Source: Microbacterium kyungheense
GTDB taxonomy: Bacteria > Actinomycetota > Actinomycetes > Actinomycetales > Microbacteriaceae
Reading direction: 5' to 3'
DNA length: 64,000 nt
Assembly (NCBI RefSeq): GCF_006783905.1
Contig: NZ_VFPE01000002.1
Location: 496,001 to 560,000 of the forward strand
Shown here: positions 1-8,411 of the stretch, in pieces
Layout: every line of letters starts with the position of its first letter
How positions within the stretch are numbered: the stretch's first letter is position 1
Notes under the pieces: model-generated
Told to the model about the DNA's origin: nothing
The model's database searches: none
What the model saw: the letters and a program-made list of their open reading frames with translations, nothing else
Made by a program: the position numbers and the translations under genes

Positions 1-861
1 CGCGGACGGCACGCGCTCCAGGACCCGGGCGATGAAGCGGTCCCGGATGCCGCTGACGCGGTCGGATGCCTCTTCGCGTTCCCGCTCGGCGAGCTCCAGT
101 GCGGTGGCGACCCCGACGGCGCCGGCGACGTCCTCGGTCCCGCTGCGGCGTCCGCGCTCCTGGCCGCCGCCGTGCAGCAGCGGCTCCAGCGGGATGCGTC
201 CCCGCACGCCGAGGACTCCGGTGCCCTTGGGCGCTCCGAGCTTGTGGCCGGCGAGCGAGATCGCGTCGTAGCCGAGCACGGCGGCCGACAGCGGCAGCCA
301 GCCCGCCGCCTGGACGGCGTCGAGGTGCAGCGGCACGCCGCGCGCGTGCACGGCCGCCGCGAGGGCCGCGGCATCCTGGATCGTCCCGATCTCGTTGTTC
401 GCGTACCCGACGGCGACCAGCGCGGTGTCGTCGCGCAGCGCGGCGGCGACGGCATCCACCGACAGGCGGCCGTGCTCGTCGACCGGCACACGGCTCGCCT
501 CGAAGCCGTGGACCCGCTCGAGGTACGCGACCGATTCGAGCACCGACTCGTGCTCGATGGGCGTCGTCACGACGTGCGCGCGCCGATCCTCGCGCCGGAG
601 GGCCGCGGCGATGGCGATCCCCTTGATCGCGAGGTTGTTGGCCTCGGTGCCGCCGCTCGTGAACACGATGTCGCCGGCGCGCAGTCCGAGCACGCGCGCG
701 ACGCGGCCACGCGCGTCGGCGAGCGCTTCGGCCGCGGCCTCGCCGACCGTGTGATGGCTCGACGGGTTGCCGTACCACCGCGTAAGGTACGGCATCATCG
801 CCTCGAGCACCTCGGGCCGCACCGGGGTGGTCGCCGCGTTGTCGAGGTAGAGCATGCTCAT
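1..861 (-). CDS. nifS: cysteine desulfurase, IscS/NifS class (partial, runs off the left edge)
   Basis: PLP-dependent class-V aminotransferase fold that takes sulfur from cysteine. The 287 visible codons begin MSMLYLDNAATTP, the usual NifS/IscS start, and include SGGTEANNLA (cofactor-binding region), GHKLGAPKG with the Schiff-base lysine, and GGGQERGRRSGTEDV. The C-terminus, including the catalytic Cys loop, lies outside the window. It starts 25 bases downstream of nadC as the last visible gene of the NAD operon. Inferred role: delivering sulfur to assemble the [4Fe-4S] cluster of quinolinate synthase NadA, a recurring gene association. A second in-frame ATG lies two codons further in. A housekeeping desulfurase is the alternative, but the operon position favours the NadA-dedicated role. 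Confidence 0.9.
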   Translation of the reverse strand, partial: MSMLYLDNAATTPVRPEVLEAMMPYLTRWYGNPSSHHTVGEAAAEALADARGRVARVLGLRAGDIVFTSGGTEANNLAIKGIAIAAALRREDRRAHVVTTPIEHESVLESVAYLERVHGFEASRVPVDEHGRLSVDAVAAALRDDTALVAVGYANNEIGTIQDAAALAAAVHARGVPLHLDAVQAAGWLPLSAAVLGYDAISLAGHKLGAPKGTGVLGVRGRIPLEPLLHGGGQERGRRSGTEDVAGAVGVATALELAEREREEASDRVSGIRDRFIARVLERVPSA

Positions 862-886
862 CGGGTTCTCCGGGAGGGGGATGCGG

Positions 887-1744
887 TCAGGCCGCGTCGA
901 TCCGGACGTCGAGGCCGACGTCGAGAGCGCGCGCCGAGTGCGTGAGCGCGCCGACCGAGATGACGTCGACCCCGGTCTCGGCGATCGCGCGGACGGTCTC
1001 CAGCGAGACACCGCCCGATGCCTCGACGGTCGCCCGGCCCGCGACCTGGGCGACGCCCGTGCGCAGGTCGTCGAGCGAGAAGTTGTCGAGCATGATCGTG
1101 CCGATGCCGGCGGCGAGCACGGGCTCGATCTGGTCGAGCCGGTCCACCTCGACCTCGATGTGGGTGGTGTGGGGCAGGAAGTCCTTCGCCGCGAGCAGCG
1201 CGTCGGTGGGCGAGACCCCCTTCTGCGCGAGCACCGCGAGGTGATTGTCCTTGGCCATCACGGCATCCGAGAGCGAATGGCGGTGGTTGCGCCCGCCGCC
1301 GTCGCGCACGGCCTTGCGCTCGAACGCGCGCAGCCCGGGCGTGGTCTTGCGGGTGTCGGCGATCCGCGCCCCGGTGTGGGCGACCTCGGCGACGTAGGCG
1401 CCGGTGAGCGTCGCGATGCCCGACATGCGCTGCACGAAGTTGAGGCCGATGCGCTCGGCCGTGAGCACGCCGCGCGCGGGGCCCGTCACGACCGCGAGCA
1501 CGGCGCCCAGCTCGAACCACTCGCCGTCCTCGACCACCAGCTCGACGCCGATGCGCGGATCAGTGAGCCGGAAGGCGGCCTCGAAGACCTCGCCGCCCGA
1601 GAAGACGCCGCGCTCGCGTGCGACCAGATCGGCGCGGGCGACCGCATTCTCGGGGATGAGTGCCTCGCTCGTGAGGTCGCCCCAGGGTGCGTCCTCCTCC
1701 AGCGCGGCGCCGACGGCGCGGTCGATCACGGCTCGCGTCAGCAT
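887..1744 (-). CDS. nadC: nicotinate-nucleotide pyrophosphorylase (quinolinate phosphoribosyltransferase)
   Basis: Converts quinolinate and PRPP to nicotinate mononucleotide, CO2 and PPi, the third de novo NAD step. The 285 residues fit the family. It starts MLTRAVIDRAVGAALEEDAP, has the DTRKTTPGLR active-site signature and GGGRNHR, then the barrel strands EVEVDRLDQ and IMLDNFS, and ends near SASGGV-type phosphate-binding sequence (here EASGGVSLETV). The ATG overlaps the last codons of nadB by 7 nt, so the two are translationally coupled. The same frame stays open upstream, but that part has no family similarity and lies inside nadB. Confidence 0.96.
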   Translation of the reverse strand: MLTRAVIDRAVGAALEEDAPWGDLTSEALIPENAVARADLVARERGVFSGGEVFEAAFRLTDPRIGVELVVEDGEWFELGAVLAVVTGPARGVLTAERIGLNFVQRMSGIATLTGAYVAEVAHTGARIADTRKTTPGLRAFERKAVRDGGGRNHRHSLSDAVMAKDNHLAVLAQKGVSPTDALLAAKDFLPHTTHIEVEVDRLDQIEPVLAAGIGTIMLDNFSLDDLRTGVAQVAGRATVEASGGVSLETVRAIAETGVDVISVGALTHSARALDVGLDVRIDAA

Positions 1745-3342
1745 GCGACGGCCTCCTTCTCGGGCGCGGCGGCCACCGCGCCAGCATCGTCGGAACGGTA
1801 GTGGGCGCCCACCGAGCCCCGGCGAGCGCGGGCGGCCGCGACCGCCCGCTCCGCCACGAGCAGCAGATTCTCGTCCTCGAAGTCGCGCTCGGTGCGCGGG
1901 GTGCGCGGCTGCGCGCGCCACGACGCGATGAGGGATGCCGCGTGGCCGAGGCCCGCTTCGTCGCGCACGAGTCCCGCGTCCTCCCACATCAGCTCCTGCA
2001 GTGCGTGGCGGGAGAACGCCGGGGCGTCCGCCGCCGGCGCGGGGGCGGGGATGTCCGCCGGGGCGGGAGCGCTCGCCGCGGGCCAGGCGCCGGAGGCGGC
2101 GTCTGCCGCGACCGCGTCGCCCGCGCGGGCGCCGAACACCGCCCCTTCGAGCAGCGAGTTCGAGGCGAGCCGGTTGGCGCCGTGCACGCCGGTGCGGGCG
2201 ACCTCGCCGACGGCGTAGAGGCCCGGCAGCGACGACCGGCCGAAAAGGTCCGTCGTGACGCCGCCCATGAGGAAGTGCGCGGCCGTGGTGACGGGGATGG
2301 GCTCCCGGGCCCAGTCGAGGCCCCGCTCGCGCACCGCGGCGTCGATCGTCGGGAAGCGGTGGGCGAGGAACGCGCGGCGCTCGGCCTCGGTCGGGCGCAG
2401 TCCGGTCGCGTCGAGGAGCACGGGGCGTTCGTCCTGCAGCTCCATCTGGTGCGCGATCGCCCGGGCCACGACGTCGCGCGGGGCGAGTTCGCCGTCGGGG
2501 TGCGCGTCGAAGGTGAACCGCCGCCCGTGCTCGTCGATCAGCGTCGCGCCCTCGCCGCGCACGGCCTCGGAGACCAGGAACGGGGCGCCGGCCGCGGTGC
2601 CGGCGGCGTCGGCTCTGCCTGTCAGCACCGTGGGATGGAACTGGAAGAACTCGAGGTCGCGCACGTCGGCGCCGGCGCGCAGCGCCGCGGCGATCCCGTC
2701 GCCGGTCGCGACGGGCGGGTTCGTGGTGTGCGCGTACAGCTCGCCGGCGCCGCCCGTGGCCAGCACCACCGCATCGGCGACGATCGTCTCGTGGCGGCCG
2801 GGGACCCCGGGGGCGTCGCCGACCAGCAGCTCGACGCCGCGCACCCGGCCCGCCGCGACGACGAGGTCGACGAGGAAGGCGTGCTCCACCACCTCGACCG
2901 CGCTCGCGCGCAGCCGCGACACCAGCGCCTTCTCGATGACGGTGCCGGTGGCGTCGCCGCCGGCGTGGAGGATGCGCGGGTACGAGTGCGCGGCCTCGAG
3001 CCCCTTCACGAATCCGCCGCTCGCGTCCCGGTCGAACGCGACGCCGAGGGCGATGAGCTCGCGGATCCGGTCCGGCCCCTCGTCGACGAGCACGCGCACG
3101 GCGGCCTCATCGCCGATCCCGGCGCCGGCGACCAGCGTGTCGCGCACGTGGTCCTCCGCTCGGTCGTCGTCGAACATGACTCCCGCGATGCCGCCCTGTG
3201 CGAAGCGGGTGTTGGCGTGCTCGAGCACGTCCTTGGTGACGAGGGTCACCCGGCAGCCGTGCTGCACCGCGTGCAGCGCCGTCAGCAGCCCGGCGATGCC
3301 CGAGCCGACGACGATCGCGTGCGGGGCGCCGGATGCGGTCAT
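1738..3342 (-). CDS. nadB: L-aspartate oxidase
   Basis: FAD enzyme oxidising L-aspartate to iminoaspartate for NadA. The 534 residues begin with the dinucleotide-binding motif IVVGSGIAGLLTALHA. Further on are the fumarate-reductase-like motifs NTRFAQGGIAG (substrate region), LEAAHSYPRILHAGGDATG, FFQFHPT and GGVTTDLFGRSSLPGLYAVGE, then the GANRLASNSLLEGAVFG signature, and a C-terminal helical domain. The ATG shares four bases (ATGA) with the nadA stop. The C-terminal half contains a low-complexity Ala/Pro stretch (APAPADIPAPAPAADAP) not seen in E. coli NadB, probably a linker. Confidence 0.96.
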   Translation of the reverse strand: MTASGAPHAIVVGSGIAGLLTALHAVQHGCRVTLVTKDVLEHANTRFAQGGIAGVMFDDDRAEDHVRDTLVAGAGIGDEAAVRVLVDEGPDRIRELIALGVAFDRDASGGFVKGLEAAHSYPRILHAGGDATGTVIEKALVSRLRASAVEVVEHAFLVDLVVAAGRVRGVELLVGDAPGVPGRHETIVADAVVLATGGAGELYAHTTNPPVATGDGIAAALRAGADVRDLEFFQFHPTVLTGRADAAGTAAGAPFLVSEAVRGEGATLIDEHGRRFTFDAHPDGELAPRDVVARAIAHQMELQDERPVLLDATGLRPTEAERRAFLAHRFPTIDAAVRERGLDWAREPIPVTTAAHFLMGGVTTDLFGRSSLPGLYAVGEVARTGVHGANRLASNSLLEGAVFGARAGDAVAADAASGAWPAASAPAPADIPAPAPAADAPAFSRHALQELMWEDAGLVRDEAGLGHAASLIASWRAQPRTPRTERDFEDENLLLVAERAVAAARARRGSVGAHYRSDDAGAVAAAPEKEAVAC

Positions 3343-4691
3343 GAGGCGTTCTCCCAATCGGCCGCGGGGGCTGCCGGCGGCTTGGCCGCCAGCATCCGCT
3401 CCAGCGCCAGGCGCGCCGGCTCCGCGACGTCCTGCGGGACCGTGATGCGGTTGCGCACCTCGCCGTCGACGAGGCCCTCCAGCACCCAGGCGAGGTAGCC
3501 CGGGTGGATGCGGTACATCGTCGAGCACGGGCAGACCACCGGGTCCAGGCAGAAGATCGTGTGCTGCGGGTGCTCGGCGGCCAGACGCTGCACGAGGTTC
3601 ACCTCGGTGCCGATGGCGAACGTGGTGGGTTCGGTCGCGGCCTCGATCGCCTTGCGGATGTAGTCGGTGGAGCCGGACTCGTCGGCCGCGTCGACGACCT
3701 CCATCGGGCACTCCGGGTGCACGATGACGCGCACGCCCGGGTGCTCGGCGCGGGCGGCGGCGATCTGGTCGACCGAGAAGCGGCGGTGCACCGAGCAGAA
3801 GCCGTGCCAGAGGATCACGCGGGCATCGGCCAGCGTCTGGGCGTCCGAGCCGCCGTACGGCTTGCGCGGGTTCCACATCGGCATCTGCTCGAGGGGCACG
3901 CCCATCGCCTTGGCGGTGTTGCGGCCGAGGTGCTGATCGGGGAAGAACAGCACGCGACGACCGCGCTCGAAGGCCCACTCCAGCACCGTCCGCGCGTTGG
4001 AGGACGTGCACACGATGCCGCCGTGACGGCCGACGAAGCCCTTGATGGCGGCGCTGGAGTTCATGTAGGTCACCGGCACGACCGGCACCAGGCCGTCGGC
4101 ATCCACCGCGTCCATGTCGCCGTAGATCTCGGCGAGCTGCTCCCACGCGTCTTCGACCTGGTCGATGTCGGCCATGTCGGCCATCGAGCAGCCGGCGGCG
4201 AGGTTCGGCAGGATGACGGCCTGCTCAGGGCGCGACAGCAGATCGGCGGTCTCGGCCATGAAGTGGACGCCGCAGAAGACGATCGCCTCGGCGTCGGGAT
4301 GCTCGAGCGCCGCGTTCGCGAGCTGGAAGGAGTCGCCCACGTAGTCGGCGTGCACGACGACCTCTTCGCGCTGATAGAAGTGGCCGAGCACCACCACGCG
4401 GTCGCCGAGGGCCGCCTTGGCCGCGCGGACGCGCTCGGCGAGCTCCGCCTCGGACGCCTCGCGGTACTCGCGGGGCAGCTCGCCCTGGCGCGGCGAACCC
4501 GTGGGGATGACGTCGCCCATCGACGAGCCGGGACCGTAGCCGGGCCGGACGTCGAAGTCCCACGGTCCGGCGGCGAGATCGGTGTTGCAGGTCTCGCCCT
4601 GCAGCGCGCCCGACACGATCGCCTGGATCTCGTGGTCCACAGAGGGATCGAGCTCGGGCCGGGGCTGGAGGGTGATGTTGACGGCGGGCAT
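3339..4691 (-). CDS. nadA: quinolinate synthase
   Basis: Condenses iminoaspartate with dihydroxyacetone phosphate to quinolinate using a [4Fe-4S] cluster. At 450 residues it is about 100 longer than E. coli NadA because of an N-terminal extension before the catalytic core (core starts near VVLGHFYQREEV). Candidate cluster cysteines are in AAGCSMADM, in GGIVCTSSNA, and in the LDPVVCPCSTM segment; CPCS fits the usual third position. HPECPMEVVD is also typical. Start at 4691 (MPAVNITLQPRPELDP), 23 bases after nrtR. The NadA/NadB pair probably channels the unstable iminoaspartate. Oxygen sensitivity of this cluster is a plausible reason for the desulfurase in the same operon. Confidence 0.96.
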   Translation of the reverse strand: MPAVNITLQPRPELDPSVDHEIQAIVSGALQGETCNTDLAAGPWDFDVRPGYGPGSSMGDVIPTGSPRQGELPREYREASEAELAERVRAAKAALGDRVVVLGHFYQREEVVVHADYVGDSFQLANAALEHPDAEAIVFCGVHFMAETADLLSRPEQAVILPNLAAGCSMADMADIDQVEDAWEQLAEIYGDMDAVDADGLVPVVPVTYMNSSAAIKGFVGRHGGIVCTSSNARTVLEWAFERGRRVLFFPDQHLGRNTAKAMGVPLEQMPMWNPRKPYGGSDAQTLADARVILWHGFCSVHRRFSVDQIAAARAEHPGVRVIVHPECPMEVVDAADESGSTDYIRKAIEAATEPTTFAIGTEVNLVQRLAAEHPQHTIFCLDPVVCPCSTMYRIHPGYLAWVLEGLVDGEVRNRITVPQDVAEPARLALERMLAAKPPAAPAADWENAS

Positions 4692-4714
4692 GTCGGCGCT
4701 CCGTTCGGGATGGG

Positions 4715-5455
4715 TCAGTGGGCGACGTCGAGCGGGCCGCGGTCGGCGAGCTCGACGTCCTGGTTGTAGCGGTACAGCCGCGCGGGGCGATGACTGCCCG
4801 TGCGGAAGCGGTCGGTCGGGATGAGGGTGCCGGAGTTCTCGACCTGGCGACGGAAGTTGGCGGGGTCGAGCCGGCGTCCGAGGATGGCCTCGTACACCTC
4901 GCGCAGATCGGCGAGGGTGAACTCGTCGGCGAGCAGGCCGTGCGCGATGCGGCTGTAGCCCACCTTGTTGCGCAGGCGCCACAGCGCGTAGTCGACGATC
5001 TCGTTGTGGTCGAAGGCGAGGCGAGGGAGTGCGGCTGCGTCGAACCACTGCACGTTCTCGGTCGCGAACAGGGGCTCGACGGCATCCTCCGAGATCTCGT
5101 CGGCGCGGATGAGCGCCCAGTAGACGATGGAGACGACGCGCGTGGGGGAGCGGTCCACCGCTCCGAAGGCGTACAGCTGCTCGAGATAGCTCGGTGCCAG
5201 CCCCGTCGTCTCGGCGAGGGTGCGGGATGCCGCGGCATCCAGGCTCTCGGCGATGTCGAGCCAGCCGCCCGGCAGCGCCCACTGGCCCTCGTGCGGGTCG
5301 CGCGTGCGCCGGACGAGGGGGAGCGCGACCCGTGCCGCGTCGCCGCCCTCGAGCCGGCGCAGCGCGAAGATCACGGTCGACACGGCGACGCGCGTCGCGT
5401 CGGCGGAGGACGATGCGACGGTGGTGGGCGTGGTGTCGGCGGTTGTTCTGGTCAT
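4715..5455 (-). CDS. nrtR: NrtR-type Nudix-related transcriptional regulator of NAD synthesis
   Basis: 246 residues: an N-terminal Nudix domain (about residues 20-150) and a C-terminal winged-helix region (about 160-240, including LADLREVYEAILGRRLDPANFRR). NrtR regulators repress NAD genes and respond to ADP-ribose or related NAD metabolites. The Nudix box reads GGWLDIAESLDAAASRTLAE..., where two of the canonical catalytic glutamates are Thr, so the domain probably senses rather than hydrolyses. It is the first gene of the operon it presumably controls, and the palindrome just upstream supports autoregulation. The start at 5455 fits a 20-25 nt leader after the predicted promoter. A plain Nudix hydrolase is less likely given the winged helix and context. 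Confidence 0.9.
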   Translation of the reverse strand: MTRTTADTTPTTVASSSADATRVAVSTVIFALRRLEGGDAARVALPLVRRTRDPHEGQWALPGGWLDIAESLDAAASRTLAETTGLAPSYLEQLYAFGAVDRSPTRVVSIVYWALIRADEISEDAVEPLFATENVQWFDAAALPRLAFDHNEIVDYALWRLRNKVGYSRIAHGLLADEFTLADLREVYEAILGRRLDPANFRRQVENSGTLIPTDRFRTGSHRPARLYRYNQDVELADRGPLDVAH

Positions 5456-5459
5456 GATG

Positions 5460-5504
5460 ACTCTAACTGTACCCGATCATAGTGTCAGAGTGACCTGAAG
5501 CCAA
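5460..5504 (-). promoter_or_regulatory. promoter of the nrtR-nadABC operon overlapped by an NrtR-like palindrome
   Basis: Read on the minus strand: a -35 like TTGGCT (5504-5499), 16 nt, then a -10 TATGAT (5482-5477), with the start codon at 5455. A 32-base interrupted inverted repeat (5460-5491) covers the -10 and the transcription start. Its arms ACTCTGACACTA and ACTCTAACTGTA agree at 9 of 12 positions. The position suggests repression by blocking RNA polymerase. Binding by NrtR is inferred from context. Confidence 0.6.
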
Positions 5505-5591
5505 ACCGGCAGCGACACAAAACGCGGATCACGACACCGAGGTCGAACCGTTGCCAAGACGTGACGAATCCGGGATGCGTCGCAGGGGAAT

Positions 5592-5624
5592 GTTTGTTAG
5601 GTTTACGTTCAAACGTTTGTTAGG
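5592..5624 (+). promoter_or_regulatory. direct-repeat operator candidate before the first peptide-type importer
   Basis: The word GTTTGTTAGG occurs twice, at 5592-5601 and 5615-5624 (period 23), with TTTACGTTCAAAC between. AAACGTTT (5611-5618) is a small palindrome. The segment is clearly richer in A+T than its surroundings and sits about 70 bases before the substrate-binding protein gene. Two sites on nearly the same helical face suggest a regulator binding site. No regulator gene lies next to it, so the regulator is unknown. Confidence 0.45.
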
Positions 5625-5692
5625 GAACAGAACTAATGGACGTACGGGTGCCCTGCACTCCTCCCTGCAATGCCGCACGAGAGAAAGAACCA

Positions 5693-7372
5693 ATGATGAT
5701 TCGAAACGCGAAGCGCCGCGCCGCGCTTCTCGCCGTCGCCGGGGCAGCGATCCTCGGTCTCGGCCTGTCGGGTTGTGCCGGTGGAGGCGGGGGCAACGAC
5801 TCCTCCTCCGAAGGACGCACGCTGCGGGTCTGGGCCGGAAGCCAGACCCCGATCGAGGCGAACTTCAACCCGTTCTCGCCGACCGTCCTCCACGCCGCCC
5901 TCGGCCCGATCTACGAGCCGCTCTTCTTCTACAACAAGACCGCCGACGACGCCCCATCGCCCATGCTCGGCGAGAGCTTCGAGTACAACGAGGACGGCAC
6001 CGTCATCACCGTCAAGCTCAAGGACGGCGTGAAGTGGAGCGACGGCGAGGACTTCTCTGCCGCCGACGCCGCCTTCACGTTCAACTACGAGCCCAACCAC
6101 CGGGACGGCCTGGTCTCGGCCGAGGCTCCTGACGACACCACGCTCGTCCTGACGTACTCGACCCCGCAGTACACGAACGAGTTCCAGATCCTGGGCACCA
6201 CGTGGATGCTGCCCGAGCACATCTGGAAGGACGTCGACGACTACTCGACGTTCACCGACGAAGACCCGGTCGGCACCGGTCCGTACGTCGTCGACAAGGT
6301 GACGGACGCCTCGTACACGGTCGTCGCGAACGAGAACTTCCGCGAAGAGGGCGTGCCCGCCATCAAGAAGGTGCAGTACATCGGCATCGACGCGAACCAG
6401 TCGGCGCAGGACCTGCTGACGGCCGGCAAGCTCGACTGGACCGGCATGTTCGTGCCGAACCCCGACTCGGTCACCGACAAGGGCGTCATCAGCATGATCA
6501 ACACGCCGCAGGACCCCACGGTCCTGTACACGTGCTCGAACGCCGAGCTCGGCTGCACCGGTCCGCAGACCGACGTCGCCGTCCGCCAGGCGCTCAACGT
6601 CGCCATCGACCGCGGCACGATCAAGGAGAAGGCCTTCGTCGGCCTCACCGGCGACATCTCGCCCGCCTTCACGCTGATGCCGCGCGACGCGAAGTGGCTG
6701 GCAGACCCGGCGAACGAGACCAGCCCGCAGTCGCCCGACGCCGCTGCCGCAGGAGAGATCCTCGAGGCGGCCGGCTACACCAAGGGCGGCGACGGCTTCT
6801 ACGGCAAGGACGGCACCCCGATCGAGCTGAGCCTCATCTCGGTGGACGGCTGGACCGACTACAACGACGCCGCCAAGCTGATCTCGGAGGAGGCCGCTGA
6901 GGCCGGCATCAAGGTCACCGCGTCGACCGTGCAGTGGCAGGAGTTCTCGGACGCCCGTCAGACCGGTCAGTACCAGCTGATCATGGGTGGCGTCATCGGC
7001 ACCTCGGTCGCCGACCCGTTCCAGATCTACAAGGACTGGTTCACCGGCGAGTCGACCTCGCAGGTCGGCCAGGAGGTCCCGACGGGCCGCTGGAACTTCA
7101 GCCGCTACGACAACCCGATCGTCAACGAGGCCGTGGCCGCCGCAGCCGCCACGAACGACGAGGCGGTCAAGAAGGAGGCGTACGCCAAGGTGCAGACCGA
7201 GATCGTGCGCGACCTGCCCTACATCCCGCTCGTCATCAACGCCACCCAGACGTTCTACAACTCGAAGGACTTCACGGGCTGGCCGACCGAGGATGACCTG
7301 TACGCCTTCCCGCCCGCGTGGGGCTCGGTGGCGGCCGGCTACATCCTCCAGCACCTGGAGCCGGTGAAGTAA
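5693..7372 (+). CDS. ABC transporter substrate-binding lipoprotein, family 5 (peptide/oligosaccharide type)
   Basis: 559-residue extracellular solute receptor. The signal peptide ends in a lipobox (LGLSGC), followed by a Gly/Ser linker, so it should be lipid-anchored outside the membrane. SBP_bac_5 features follow: FNPFSPTV near the start, then VKLKDGVKWSDGEDFSAADA and the central DPVGTGPYVV. Starts MMIRN; RBS GAGAAAG just upstream. It heads a five-gene importer operon (7416-11254) with about 40 bases before the first permease. Family members bind peptides, cello-/xylo-oligosaccharides or nickel. No peptidase or glycosidase is adjacent, so the substrate cannot be assigned. Confidence 0.9.
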   Translation: MMIRNAKRRAALLAVAGAAILGLGLSGCAGGGGGNDSSSEGRTLRVWAGSQTPIEANFNPFSPTVLHAALGPIYEPLFFYNKTADDAPSPMLGESFEYNEDGTVITVKLKDGVKWSDGEDFSAADAAFTFNYEPNHRDGLVSAEAPDDTTLVLTYSTPQYTNEFQILGTTWMLPEHIWKDVDDYSTFTDEDPVGTGPYVVDKVTDASYTVVANENFREEGVPAIKKVQYIGIDANQSAQDLLTAGKLDWTGMFVPNPDSVTDKGVISMINTPQDPTVLYTCSNAELGCTGPQTDVAVRQALNVAIDRGTIKEKAFVGLTGDISPAFTLMPRDAKWLADPANETSPQSPDAAAAGEILEAAGYTKGGDGFYGKDGTPIELSLISVDGWTDYNDAAKLISEEAAEAGIKVTASTVQWQEFSDARQTGQYQLIMGGVIGTSVADPFQIYKDWFTGESTSQVGQEVPTGRWNFSRYDNPIVNEAVAAAAATNDEAVKKEAYAKVQTEIVRDLPYIPLVINATQTFYNSKDFTGWPTEDDLYAFPPAWGSVAAGYILQHLEPVK

Positions 7373-7415
7373 TGCAGAACCGGGCAGAAGCCGCGGCACG
7401 GAGGAGCAGGCCGCA

Positions 7416-8411
7416 ATGAAGTTCTATGCGCGGCGGATCGCGTTCTATGTGGTGACACTGTGGGCGACGATCTCCCTCAACTTCCTCCTGCCGAGGCTTC
7501 TGCCCGGCGACCCCGCCGACATCATGATCGCCAAGATGCAGCGTGCCGGCGGGGAGATCAGCGAATCCCAGATCCGCAACATCAAGGCCCTCCTCGGAGG
7601 GACCGATCAGTCGCTGTGGGAGCAGTACCTCAACTACTGGAGCCGGCTGCTCCAGGGCGATCTCGGCATCTCCATCACGAAGTACCCGACCCCGGTGGTG
7701 GACCTCATCTCGGCCGCGCTGCCGTGGACGGTGATCCTCGTCGGGCTCGCCACCGTCATCTCCTTCGTCCTCGGCATCGGCATCGGCGCGTGGGTCGGGT
7801 GGCGTCGCGGCACGTGGGTCGACCACTTGGTGCCGTTCACGACGGTGCTCCAGTCCATTCCCTACTTCTGGCTCGCTCTCGTCCTCGTCGCGATCTTCTC
7901 GGTCGCGCTGGGGTGGTTCCCGATCATCGGCGGCTACGACGTGTTCGAGTACCCCGACGGGCCGGAGTGGAGCTGGGCGTTCATCGGCAACGCGATCTAC
8001 CACGGCTTCCTGCCGGCGCTCACGATCGTGATCAGCTCGGTCGGCGGGTGGCTGCTGGGCATGCGCAACATGATGGTGTCGACCGTGTCCGAGGACTACA
8101 TCGTCACCGCGGAGGCGAAGGGCCTGAAGCCCATGCGCATCCTCCGCACGTACGCCACCCGCAACGCCGCCATCCCCTCGATCGCCGGCTTCAGCATCTC
8201 GCTCGGCTTCGTGGTCGCGGGCTCCATCGTCATGGAGCAGGTGTTCACGTACCCGGGTGTCGGAAAGCTGATGATCCAGTCCGTGCAGAACAGCGACTAC
8301 GCGCTCATGCAGGGTGTGTTCCTCGTGATCACGATCGCGGTGCTCGCGGCGAACTTCATCATGGACCTCGTCTACGGATTCATCGACCCGAGGGCGCGCC
8401 ACAATGTCTGA
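7416..8411 (+). CDS. ABC transporter permease, DppB/OppB type
   Basis: 331-residue integral membrane protein of the first importer. An N-terminal TM segment (IAFYVVTLWATISLNFLLPR) with the LPGDPADIM motif typical of OppB/DppB is followed by about five more TM helices and the ATPase-contact EAA loop (EAKGLKPMRILRTYATRNAAIPS). Normal length for the family. RBS GGAGGAG about 10 nt before the ATG. Its last eight bases overlap the next permease, so the two halves of the channel are translated together. Confidence 0.93.
   Translation: MKFYARRIAFYVVTLWATISLNFLLPRLLPGDPADIMIAKMQRAGGEISESQIRNIKALLGGTDQSLWEQYLNYWSRLLQGDLGISITKYPTPVVDLISAALPWTVILVGLATVISFVLGIGIGAWVGWRRGTWVDHLVPFTTVLQSIPYFWLALVLVAIFSVALGWFPIIGGYDVFEYPDGPEWSWAFIGNAIYHGFLPALTIVISSVGGWLLGMRNMMVSTVSEDYIVTAEAKGLKPMRILRTYATRNAAIPSIAGFSISLGFVVAGSIVMEQVFTYPGVGKLMIQSVQNSDYALMQGVFLVITIAVLAANFIMDLVYGFIDPRARHNV

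Noticed and set aside
1745..1987. upstream extension of nadC to 366 residues
   Set aside because: The extension lies inside nadB and does not resemble NadC.
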